From: Gammaproteobacteria bacterium
GTDB lineage: Bacteria > Pseudomonadota > Gammaproteobacteria > Pseudomonadales > Cellvibrionaceae
Length of the DNA: 20,766 bases
Reading direction: 5' to 3'
Assembly (NCBI GenBank): GCA_021151625.1
Contig: JAGKWY010000078.1
Location: forward strand, 1 to 20,766
Shown: positions 7,713 to 15,069 of the stretch, in pieces
How the letters are laid out: every line of letters begins with the position of its first letter
How positions within the stretch are numbered: the first letter of the stretch is position 1
Translations under genes and position numbers: made by a program
Notes under the pieces: model-generated
Told to the model about the DNA's origin: nothing
The model's database searches: none
Seen by the model: the letters and a program-made list of their open reading frames with translations, nothing else

Positions 7713-7817
7713 GTAAAGAGACCTTCAGGCCCGTAAGACACGCCGTAAATACATCCCTGTAGGCTCGAATCGGCATCCATGCCTCATACGGTCTTACAAA
7801 CCTGAAGGTATCTTTAC
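7713..7817. repeat. Cloverleaf-like palindromic intergenic element
   Basis: Outer arms 7713-7739 and 7791-7817 are inverted copies, pairing at 23 of 27 positions (mismatches at 7720 and 7730-7732). Inside are two small perfect hairpins with matching tetraloops: TACA-TCCC-TGTA (7750-7761) and GGCA-TCCA-TGCC (7772-7783), separated by GGCTCGAATC. The right arm supplies the stop codon (7814-7816) of the quinone oxidoreductase gene. No U tract follows on either strand, so it is not a classical terminator. I recall similar elements between genes in related marine and soil gammaproteobacteria, but only one copy lies in this window. Confidence 0.75.
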
Positions 7818-8797
7818 TCTGCACCTATATTCAGAACAATTTTCCCAATATGCTGATTCGATTCCATCCGCCGATGCGCATCGGCAACCTGCGCAAATGG
7901 AAATACCGAGTCGATTATGGGTTTAATTTTTTTCGCATTTAGCAACGGCCACACCTGCGCTTCCAATTCCCGGGCAATGTTCGCTTTCGCTACTGCAGAT
8001 TGCGCGCGCAAAGTTGAACCAGTTAAGGTTAAACGTTTTAACATCAGCGGCATAAAATCGACATTGGCTTTACTGCCATTTAAAAAAGCAATATTTACTA
8101 TACAGCCATCTTTTGCGGCAGCCGAAAAATTGCGCTGGATATAGTCACCACCCACCATATCCAAAATAACATTGGCTCCCTGCCCAGCGGTTAACTCTTT
8201 TACTGCGGCAACAAAATCCTGCGCGCGATAATTAATTGCTGCTGCGCCAAGTGCTGTAATCGCCGCACACTTTTCAGCAGAACCCGCAGTGGCAATAACC
8301 CTTGCGCCAAACGCAAGCGCCAACTGAATTGCACTGGTGCCTATACCACTGGTACCGCCGTGAATCAGTAAACTTTCCCCCGCACACAGTTGCGCGCGTT
8401 GGAACAGGTTATGCCATACAGTGAAAAATGTTTCAGGTAGCGCTGCGGCTTCAACAAAAGAAAATGACTCCGGAATTGGTAAACACTGGGCTTCCGGTGC
8501 AATTGAATATTCAGCATAACCGCCACCATTAACCAATGCGCAAGCTTTATCGCCCAGCTGCCAACGTTTCACCTGCTCGCCACAAGCAACAATTTCGCCT
8601 GCCACTTCCAGCCCCAGGATTGGCGATGCATCGGCGGGCGGCGGGTATAAACCCTGGCGTTGCAAAATATCCGGGCGATTGATGCCAGCTGCATGGACGC
8701 GAATTAGCACTTCATCGGCAGCAGGTGACGGGATCTCGCCTTGGTCGATAAAAAGTTGCGCGGCATCGCCGGGATTTTTTGTGGATATGTATTTCAT
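7814..8797 (-). CDS. NADPH:quinone oxidoreductase, PIG3-type MDR family
   Basis: Zinc-free medium-chain dehydrogenase/reductase predicted to reduce quinones or enones with NADPH. 327 aa from ATG 8797; an in-frame TTG at 8815 adds six residues with no better support, and I see no strong ribosome site for either. The N-terminal GroES-like part has VLIRVHAAGINRPDILQRQG and PPPADASPILGLEVAGE, typical of the PIG3/TP53I3 branch. The Rossmann motif is LLIHGGTSGIGTSAIQLA, followed by GARVIATAGSAEKC and VILDMVGGDYIQRN. The zinc-binding Cys and His set of alcohol dehydrogenases is absent. Flanked by one palindromic repeat on each side. Its true substrate is not known from sequence. Confidence 0.9.
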   Translation of the reverse strand: MKYISTKNPGDAAQLFIDQGEIPSPAADEVLIRVHAAGINRPDILQRQGLYPPPADASPILGLEVAGEIVACGEQVKRWQLGDKACALVNGGGYAEYSIAPEAQCLPIPESFSFVEAAALPETFFTVWHNLFQRAQLCAGESLLIHGGTSGIGTSAIQLALAFGARVIATAGSAEKCAAITALGAAAINYRAQDFVAAVKELTAGQGANVILDMVGGDYIQRNFSAAAKDGCIVNIAFLNGSKANVDFMPLMLKRLTLTGSTLRAQSAVAKANIARELEAQVWPLLNAKKIKPIIDSVFPFAQVADAHRRMESNQHIGKIVLNIGAE

Positions 8798-8848
8798 TGG
8801 TGGTCGAATTCGCAATGATTTATTTAATAAAAAACTCCGCGTTGCTTT

Positions 8849-8888
8849 GTTGGGTTACGGTACTCGTGTAACTCGCACCTAACCCAAC
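8849..8888. repeat. REP-like inverted repeat GTTGGGTTA...TAACCCAAC
   Basis: Perfect 9-base arms GTTGGGTTA (8849-8857) and TAACCCAAC (8880-8888) around 22 bases, in the gap between pdxH and the quinone oxidoreductase gene. On the minus strand the right end reads GTAGGTTGGGTTAG, a motif I recall as a widespread short intergenic repeat in proteobacteria. It is unrelated in sequence to the 7713-7817 element. Confidence 0.65.
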
Positions 8889-8914
8889 CTACGTTAGTGC
8901 CATAATAGTACCTG

Positions 8915-9559
8915 TCACGGTTCCAAACGTTGGATGGACCAGGAGTTATCCGCCTGCACATTGTATTGGAAACGATCATGCAAACGCGCGGCACCGCCCT
9001 GCCAGAATTCAATTTGATGGGGCTTCACGCGAAAGCCGCCCCAAAAATCGGGGACAGGAATTTCGCCCTTGGCAAATTTATTTTTCATGGACTCAAATTG
9101 TTGCATCAACAATGCACGCGACGAAATAGGTTTACTTTGCTGCGATGCCCAGGCGCCAAGCTGGCTATCACGCGGGCGAGTGACGAAATATTTCAACACT
9201 TCAGCTGCCGATAGTTGCTCGGCAACACCACAAACCTTGACTTGACGCTCCAGAAAATACCAGGGGAAATGCAAACTGATTTTGGGGTTTTGTTTTAATT
9301 CCTGGGCTTTGCGGCTATTCAGGTTGGTGTAAAACACAAAACCTTTTTCATCCATATGTTTCAACAGCACAATACGCTGCGAAGGTTGACCCGTCGCATC
9401 AACCGTTGCCACTGTCATCGCATTAGGGTCAGGCAACCCGGATTTAATAGTCTGCTCCATCCAGCGCTGAAACTGCTCAAATGGGCTGGCCGCGAGATCC
9501 GCAAAATCCAACCCGCCCTGGGTATATTCGCGACGAAAATCTTCAAGCTTTAGTTCCAT
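8915..9559 (-). CDS. pdxH: Pyridoxamine 5'-phosphate oxidase
   Basis: FMN enzyme of vitamin B6 metabolism that oxidises pyridoxine or pyridoxamine 5'-phosphate to pyridoxal 5'-phosphate in the cytoplasm. 214 aa (E. coli 218). Conserved stretches run the whole length: an N-terminal LEDFRREYTQGGL, AMTVATVDATGQPSQRIVLLK and GFVFYTNLNSRKAQEL for FMN binding, LGAWASQQS, and the C-terminal family signature WGGFRVKPHQIEFWQGG...RLHDRFQY...W...RLEP. ATG 9559 has GGTGGGG about eight bases ahead. The gene begins just after the terminator that closes the CPBP gene, so its promoter probably lies in 9560-9607. Confidence 0.97.
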   Translation of the reverse strand: MELKLEDFRREYTQGGLDFADLAASPFEQFQRWMEQTIKSGLPDPNAMTVATVDATGQPSQRIVLLKHMDEKGFVFYTNLNSRKAQELKQNPKISLHFPWYFLERQVKVCGVAEQLSAAEVLKYFVTRPRDSQLGAWASQQSKPISSRALLMQQFESMKNKFAKGEIPVPDFWGGFRVKPHQIEFWQGGAARLHDRFQYNVQADNSWSIQRLEP

Positions 9560-9608
9560 AAGACAACCCCACCAAATTCATCAACCGGAGATAACGACCA
9601 ACGTAAAC

Positions 9609-9638
9609 AAAAAAGGCACTGAATACAGTGCCTTTTTT
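9609..9638 (-). terminator. Strong hairpin terminator, probably bidirectional
   Basis: GGCACTG-AATA-CAGTGCC (9615-9632) flanked by an A run on the left and TTTTTT on the right, so both strands carry stem plus U tract. It lies 21 bases past the stop of the CPBP gene and before pdxH, ending the former's transcript. Confidence 0.9.
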
Positions 9639-9658
9639 AGATCACTAGCTACTGAGGG

Positions 9659-12600
9659 TTATTCTAACCCACAGCGATACCAATGCCGTACTAATGCATA
9701 GGTCAACAGACTGCAAATGATTGCACTGAGCACCCCGTGCCACAATGCCCCCGGGTAAATCGCTTGCATTACAGCCAATTGGCGCAACGCAATTAACATT
9801 CCGAACATGGCAATCGCCGCACCCATCTGTTGTGAGCGAATAAGTAACATCGCCAAAGCCACACCGATAAAAGGATAGAGCTGTTGGCCCAGCAACTGCG
9901 GGAATTCACGGCTTGCCAGGGATGAACAAAATAACCAGGTCAATGCCAAGAGGCTGATTAACGCAAAGCGCCAGGGCTTACTACTAAAGCGCAACAGGCC
10001 CAATGCCAGAATGATCGATATCACAAACGGAAACACGCCTTTAAAACCATTCAAAATGGTTGTGAGCCAAGGCATAAATGTAGCCCAATCCGCTGAATAA
10101 GCACCTGGAGCCCAGGTGGAAGGCAGAATTAACTCCAACAGACAACGAAAGCCAGTTAAGGCCAGCGCCAGAGTTGCTCCCAACATAAAATCCCGCGCAA
10201 AGCTGGCCTCCGGGCGCGGGCGCTGGCCGTGGATTGCCTGGGCAGCAAAAAATAAGATCACTCCTTGTACCACCACCGTAACGCCTATCCCAAACAGCAT
10301 TATTGCGATTTGCACCCACCAACCCATAGCAGTTTGCAAGGCACCCAGCACCTGATCAAACCAAAGCAGGGCCACGAATAATTGCGCAACAACACCCACT
10401 AGAATCCATGGCCATGCAGCCTGGATACTAAAACGACGTACAGTCTGTTTGCGGAAAAAACACAGCGCGGCGCAACCAATTAATACGAGCAAGGCCACTT
10501 GCGCAATAATGCGATAGGGTTGCTGACGCGAATATTCTTCGCTCTCGGCACGCGTCCAGGCTTCAGGAATATCAATGGTGCGCACATAACTCACCACTTC
10601 ATCGCCCGCCAGTTTAATGATGATGGCAGCACTCGCCTTGTTATGATCGTAAGCCGCTTTATCCAGATAAGTCAGTACCCAATCACTGCGCGCAGGCCGT
10701 TGGATTTCCTCCACCGTTTTTTCTTCCAGCAAAGCCGGATCCGCCCAGTTCAAACTACGAATCCATTCTTGCGCTTTGGCAATTGCCTGCTCACGCGACA
10801 ATTTTGCACCAGCTCTGCCCTCCGGTAACTTGTGTACTAACTCATGCAAACTACCGTCAGGATAAAGCCAGGCATGCCACTCTTCTGCACGCTCTTCTAC
10901 TGGTCCATCGAACTTGCGCCAGCTAACTACCCAAAAAGGTTTGTCCAGATATTTTCCAATCAAACTATGGACTTTGTCGGCACCAGTTTCGCGCCATACA
11001 TATTCCAGCGGCTGCGACCAACCGTTATGGGTTATCACACTGGAGTGCCACTCGCCATCGAGAATAATATTTTTTTCACGCAGAATATTTTCAGCCGCTT
11101 GCTTAGCTTGCGCGCGATCAATTTGATAAGTGTAAGGTGTCCAATCAATTCGCGGCGCTTTGGTTGCTGTTGCAATTATCAAGGCAACAGAAATAACTGC
11201 CATCACACCTAGCCACACAGGTTTGATATTGATTGCGGAAGTATTTGCATGTTCTTCAACTATTTTTTCCTCAGTTGCCACCACAGGAACTACAACTTCA
11301 GGCACACCATTACGCCACTCGTTAGCTAGTGGTGCAAAGTGACCGCGTTTCACACGCGCCCAGACAAAAACCAATAAAGGTGCTGCACCGGCGAGAATAA
11401 CCAGCAACCTATCAACCCATAAGCTTGCATCAGTCGCGGTAAAAATCGGCAAGCTCATTAACACCAGATCATATTCAAAATGGGTGAGCATACTCACCAT
11501 TAACCCAAAACGAAGGTACACCAAACCAAATACTAACGCGGGAATAAATAATTCGATGAGGCGACTATAACCAGGAATATTAGGATAATTGGCGTGGGCA
11601 CCGCCGAAAATTAATGCCTGTGCAATCAAGGTAACGATCACAAGCTTGTTGCGAATACCGTAGTGATTGCCAATTAACACAGCAAGCGATAAAGGAATCG
11701 CGCGAAATAAACATTCCTCCCAGGTACCCGCTTGCAACGCCATAAAAATTGGCCCCAATGCAGGCCGCCAACTGGCGAGAATATTGGGATCAGAATTAAT
11801 ATCTGCCGGGCTCCACCAACCCAGAACTTTGGTACTGAACCAATAAAATGCCATTGCATACAGCAGGAAAAATCCGGTCCAGGCAAATGCCCCCAACACG
11901 CGGCCCAAAATTTCCGGTGATGCTGCTGCAGGGCGAAACATATCCCACAAGCGCGGATGTTCTGCAAATGCGTTGCGCGTAAGCCCTTCAGCTACGGCAT
12001 AAATCGTTGCGAATAACAGCGAGGCAAAAACAAAAGCACCGCCCGCTTGTGCCAATTGCTGGAAAATAAATGTTTGTGCCGAGCTAGTGGTTTGATAATT
12101 CATCCAGGTGATTGGCATATTTGCCAATATCGCAGCACCTAAACCTGCACCAACAACCAACGCTGGCCAAAATGCTTTTAGCCAACGCAATTGATGGCGC
12201 CGGAACAACCAGACTCCACCACCAACCAAACCACCCAAACCAAATATCACGGCCATTAAATAACTGGCAATTTGACTAATCTGCGTATTGAGCGAACGCA
12301 TCTCATCGAAACGCTGATTAAATGCCTGGGGAATATGTTTGAACGTATCCACCGCCACTAATTTATCGCCAGCCACTTTTAATGCAATTCGAAAACGCGC
12401 CTCGCCCGCAGTGAGGTTCGCATGTTCATAGGTAAAGGTGTAATCCACTCGACCACTTGCTTGTCGCTGCTGTTTAGTCTCAAACGTTTTATAGGCATTA
12501 AAACGCTCGCCCATAAATTTTCGCGCGCCGGTTTCAGCCAATTCACGTGCAGCAGTTTCCTCCAGCGCAGCGCCCGGTGTTTTTTCCGGAATTAAATAGG

Positions 12601-13006
12601 CAAATGAAACAGGTTCACCGCGCGGGCTAAACGCGGTGATCAATTCTTCTTCCTGCCCCGGGGAAAAGGTGCGCACTTTCCAATAATGCGTAACCGCATC
12701 CAACTGCGGAATTAATGTTTGAAATGACTTTATCCCGCCTGCTTCCAGCTCTACATAATTTTGCAATCCGCGATCACTAATAAAAACTGCGGCTGAACGC
12801 TCAGTTTTTAAATCTGGAAATTGTTGCTGCTGGAAACTCTGCGCGGCATCAACTGCCTGCTCGCGCGAAAAAGTGATATCAATACTTAGGCCGGGCGCAG
12901 CCACAAACATCAGTTTGAGTGCAGCAACTGCTGCGCACAGGGAAATAGCTAAAAATGCTCCCCAGAAATAAGGGGATCTTAAATAGCCGTGCGGGGAGCT
13001 TTGCAT
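9659..13006 (-). CDS. Large CPBP-family membrane protease with internal duplication
   Basis: 1115 aa, far longer than the usual CPBP (Abi) protease of 200-300 aa. Layout: membrane helix 13-35; extracytoplasmic domain 40-245; multi-helix CPBP bundle 247-550; linker 551-595; helix 597-612; second extracytoplasmic domain 620-828; second helix bundle 831-1110. The first bundle carries the glutamyl-protease motifs: EECLFR (430-435), FGGAH (467-471) and a third-motif His in THFEYD (His509). The two halves are related, for example RVDYTFTY...KVAGDKLVAVDTFKHIP (186-226) against RSDWVLTY...KLAGDEVVSYVRTIDIP (773-814), but the second bundle has no EExxxR or FxxxH. The soluble parts show PepSY-like (S/D)R(E/A)QAxxxA units at 47, 630 and 737, with a degenerate one near 147. 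Start ATG 13006, behind AAGGA. CPBP proteins cleave membrane proteins or prenylated peptides; the substrate here is unknown. Confidence 0.85.
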   Translation of the reverse strand: MQSSPHGYLRSPYFWGAFLAISLCAAVAALKLMFVAAPGLSIDITFSREQAVDAAQSFQQQQFPDLKTERSAAVFISDRGLQNYVELEAGGIKSFQTLIPQLDAVTHYWKVRTFSPGQEEELITAFSPRGEPVSFAYLIPEKTPGAALEETAARELAETGARKFMGERFNAYKTFETKQQRQASGRVDYTFTYEHANLTAGEARFRIALKVAGDKLVAVDTFKHIPQAFNQRFDEMRSLNTQISQIASYLMAVIFGLGGLVGGGVWLFRRHQLRWLKAFWPALVVGAGLGAAILANMPITWMNYQTTSSAQTFIFQQLAQAGGAFVFASLLFATIYAVAEGLTRNAFAEHPRLWDMFRPAAASPEILGRVLGAFAWTGFFLLYAMAFYWFSTKVLGWWSPADINSDPNILASWRPALGPIFMALQAGTWEECLFRAIPLSLAVLIGNHYGIRNKLVIVTLIAQALIFGGAHANYPNIPGYSRLIELFIPALVFGLVYLRFGLMVSMLTHFEYDLVLMSLPIFTATDASLWVDRLLVILAGAAPLLVFVWARVKRGHFAPLANEWRNGVPEVVVPVVATEEKIVEEHANTSAINIKPVWLGVMAVISVALIIATATKAPRIDWTPYTYQIDRAQAKQAAENILREKNIILDGEWHSSVITHNGWSQPLEYVWRETGADKVHSLIGKYLDKPFWVVSWRKFDGPVEERAEEWHAWLYPDGSLHELVHKLPEGRAGAKLSREQAIAKAQEWIRSLNWADPALLEEKTVEEIQRPARSDWVLTYLDKAAYDHNKASAAIIIKLAGDEVVSYVRTIDIPEAWTRAESEEYSRQQPYRIIAQVALLVLIGCAALCFFRKQTVRRFSIQAAWPWILVGVVAQLFVALLWFDQVLGALQTAMGWWVQIAIMLFGIGVTVVVQGVILFFAAQAIHGQRPRPEASFARDFMLGATLALALTGFRCLLELILPSTWAPGAYSADWATFMPWLTTILNGFKGVFPFVISIILALGLLRFSSKPWRFALISLLALTWLFCSSLASREFPQLLGQQLYPFIGVALAMLLIRSQQMGAAIAMFGMLIALRQLAVMQAIYPGALWHGVLSAIICSLLTYALVRHWYRCGLE

Positions 13007-13317
13007 CTTGCATATTCCTTTTTAGATTTTGGTTATGATTTTTTCCTGCCGATAACTGGCGCCTGTAATCCTAACGAGATTTATTGCCGAGGTATAGCCG
13101 ATAAATACTACCAATATCCGGGCTTTTTACGCGAAACCCGCGAAAAATCATGGTTCTTGGCCGGAGCAAAGGCTACACTAGGCGGCATAAACAAAAGGAT
13201 TATCGCGCCACCCGCCAGGACATGCTGTTTGCCAATCATCGACCAAACCTGGCCCAGCCGAACCCTTTATCTGATTTTTTTACCAACTGTTTTTCAAACC
13301 TTTTACACGTTATTTTT
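13007..13317. other. Divergent intergenic region between the CPBP gene and mobA
   Basis: About 310 bases that must hold promoters for both directions. I see no clear -35/-10 pair. TTTTT-A-CGCG / CGCG-AAAAA (13124-13147, loop AAACC) is an imperfect inverted repeat; its T tract is in the wrong place for a terminator, so it may be a protein-binding site or chance. The mobA frame stays open back to 13150 but that extension has no MobA similarity. Confidence 0.4.
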
Positions 13318-13941
13318 ATGAGTAAATCCCAATCCGTTGTCGGCATCATTCTCGCCGGCGGCCTTGCCAAACGTATGGGCGGAGGCGACAAATGCCTATT
13401 GCCACTCGCCGGTAAAACACTGCTGCAACGGACTGTTGAACGCGCCCTGCCACAAGTAGAAAAGCTGTTGTTAAATGCTAATGGCAACAGCCTGCGTTTT
13501 GCCCGTAACCGTTTACCGGTTGTGCCGGATTTATTGCCCGGCAACCTGGGTCCGCTGGCTGGCATTCATGCCGGACTGAGCTGGATGAGCAAAGACAACC
13601 CCAATGCTGAATGGCTGGTGAGCTTTGCTTCTGATACACCATTCTTTCCGCTGGATCTGGTTACCCAGCTATTGGCCGCAGCAACCACCCACCACAGCCA
13701 GCTCGCCATCGCCAATTCCCGCTTGCGCAGCCACCCGGTATTTGCTCTCTGGCATGTATCGCTGTTGAATAAAATCGAACAACAATTAACGACCGGAGAT
13801 GTGCCTCGTCTACAAGAGTGGATAAAACAACAAAAAATGGTAGAGGTGAGTTTTGCTGCCGATGCCTATGACCCGTTTTTTAATATCAACACCCCACAAG
13901 ATCTTTACGCCGCTGAACCACTAGTAGCGCTGGTAAAATAA
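13318..13941 (+). CDS. mobA: Molybdenum cofactor guanylyltransferase MobA
   Basis: Attaches GMP from GTP to molybdopterin, giving the bis-MGD cofactor of DMSO-reductase-family enzymes; cytoplasmic. 207 aa, near the E. coli length (194). The nucleotide-binding signature VVGIILAGGLAKRMGGGDKCLLPLAGKTLL is at 8-37. Also present are PVVPDLLPGNLGPLAGIHAGL, the metal-binding WLVSFASDTPFFP (Asp), SHPVFALWHVSLL and a C-terminal FFNINTPQDL, all typical. ATG 13318 is chosen because the motif starts eight residues later; the ribosome site there is poor. An upstream reading to 13150 adds 56 residues with no similarity. No mobB or molybdoenzyme gene is visible nearby. Confidence 0.93.
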   Translation: MSKSQSVVGIILAGGLAKRMGGGDKCLLPLAGKTLLQRTVERALPQVEKLLLNANGNSLRFARNRLPVVPDLLPGNLGPLAGIHAGLSWMSKDNPNAEWLVSFASDTPFFPLDLVTQLLAAATTHHSQLAIANSRLRSHPVFALWHVSLLNKIEQQLTTGDVPRLQEWIKQQKMVEVSFAADAYDPFFNINTPQDLYAAEPLVALVK

Positions 13942-14008
13942 GACCAACGGGATCGCCTTCAACCAGCAAAAACTGTTATCTTTCCCAAAATTGTTTGAGG
14001 AAATTTTC

Positions 14009-14407
14009 ATGCTGTGGCGATTGCTTTGTGTTGCACAATTTTATCTCTTATTAGCACTCTATACCTATCTCGGCTTAACGCCACACCCAGAAAACTCCGT
14101 ACCGGTTTTTAATGATTTATTAATGCATTTTATCGGCTACACAATTGCTGCCTTTTCCATTAGCTTTGCGCGCCCGCAATGGCCAGTTTGGCAACGCGCG
14201 GCCCTTTTAATTGCCTACTCATTTGCAATTGAGGTTGGCCAGCATTTTAATCCGCCACGAACATTTAGCCTCGCTGATATGCTGGCTAATAGCAGTGGTG
14301 TTATTCTGGGTTTATGCGTTGTATTGCTACTGGTTAAGTATGTAAGCTTTTTCTCCAGTATTCTCTATTGGAAAACCAACTTGTCAAAAAGCAGTGCCGC
14401 CCTCTGA
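14009..14407 (+). CDS. VanZ-like small membrane protein
   Basis: 132 aa with about four membrane helices (near 3-22, 35-52, 65-82, 96-116). The pattern DLLMHFIGYTIAAFSI ... AYSFAIEVGQHFNPPRTFSLADMLANSSGVILG matches the VanZ-like family: His in helix 2, Glu in helix 3, then the R-x-F-S-x-x-D-x-x-A-N loop. The family is named for a teicoplanin-resistance protein but most members have no known role, and resistance should not be inferred. Start ATG 14009 has GAGG eight bases ahead; a TTG reading from 13991 is less likely. Probably co-transcribed with mobA (67 bases upstream) and the DUF1287 gene (29 bases downstream). Confidence 0.85.
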   Translation: MLWRLLCVAQFYLLLALYTYLGLTPHPENSVPVFNDLLMHFIGYTIAAFSISFARPQWPVWQRAALLIAYSFAIEVGQHFNPPRTFSLADMLANSSGVILGLCVVLLLVKYVSFFSSILYWKTNLSKSSAAL

Positions 14408-14436
14408 CATGAGAACTTAACAGGGCCGAAAAAATT

Positions 14437-15069
14437 ATGTCCAAGACAAGAAACTCACTAACTATGAGAATAAGCTTCCAGTGCGCATTACTGTTTTTAT
14501 TCAGCCTGTTCTCTGCTTTAGCAACAGCGGAGATAAATCCAAATAAACAACAAATTTTTATTGCAGCTGCACTCGCGCAAATCCAGGATAACATCACCTA
14601 CAACGGAGCTTATTTTAAAATCAGCTACCCAATGGGAGACATACCCGCACACTACGGTGTCTGCACCGATGTCGTGATTCGCGCTTATCGCAAACTCGGA
14701 ATTGATTTACAGGAATTAGTACACAACGACATACGCGCAAATTTTTCGCTTTATCCGGCAAAACGCAATTGGGGACAAACTAAACCCGACACCAATATCG
14801 ACCATAGACGCGTACCCAACTTGCAAACTTTTTTCACGCGTCATGGCAAAAAATTGCCCGTAAAAAATACGGCGGCAGATTATCAAGCGGGAGATCTGGT
14901 TACCTGGATGCTTGTCGGTAACTTACCGCATATAGGCGTAGTCACCGATAAACTTTCTACAGATGGCCAGCGCCTGCTTATAGTTCACAACATTGGCGCC
15001 GGCCCACAACTGGAAGACGTATTATTTGCCTACCCCATCACTGGCCACTATCGCTACGCGTTACCTTGA
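14437..15069 (+). CDS. Secreted DUF1287 protein (NlpC/P60-like fold)
   Basis: 210 aa with a signal peptide (about 1-31, ending SALATA) and one DUF1287 domain. Family features seen: GDIPAHYGVCTDVVIRAYRKLGIDLQELVHNDI with probable catalytic Cys76, the conserved SLYP...W...KPDTNIDHRRVPNLQTFF block, AGDLVTWML, and LPHIGVVTD with His165. The Cys/His arrangement suggests a papain-like hydrolase or amidase acting in the periplasm, perhaps on cell wall; no activity is established for the family. ATG 14437 has only a weak ribosome site; ATG 14464 is an alternative that keeps a shorter signal peptide. Its last 32 bases overlap the convergent esterase gene. Confidence 0.87.
   Translation: MSKTRNSLTMRISFQCALLFLFSLFSALATAEINPNKQQIFIAAALAQIQDNITYNGAYFKISYPMGDIPAHYGVCTDVVIRAYRKLGIDLQELVHNDIRANFSLYPAKRNWGQTKPDTNIDHRRVPNLQTFFTRHGKKLPVKNTAADYQAGDLVTWMLVGNLPHIGVVTDKLSTDGQRLLIVHNIGAGPQLEDVLFAYPITGHYRYALP

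Noticed and set aside
7713..7817. Palindromic element considered as an insertion sequence or integron attC site
   Set aside because: No transposase or integrase frame, no target duplication that I can identify, and no R-box core of the attC type at the ends.
8824..9012. 62-residue minus-strand frame over the REP-like repeat
   Set aside because: It overlaps the end of pdxH in another frame and is partly encoded by the intergenic repeat.
13124..13147. Inverted repeat before mobA considered as a terminator
   Set aside because: The T run is on the 5' side of the stem on each strand, so it cannot be a rho-independent terminator; the stem also needs a bulge.
13150..13317. N-terminal extension of MobA by 56 residues
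   Set aside because: No similarity to MobA; the nucleotide-binding motif begins eight residues after the ATG at 13318, as in the family.
13991..15069. VanZ-like protein plus DUF1287 protein considered as a glycopeptide-resistance or cell-wall defence unit
   Set aside because: No vanA, vanH or vanX partners, VanZ-like proteins are common without resistance, and spacing alone does not show a joint role.
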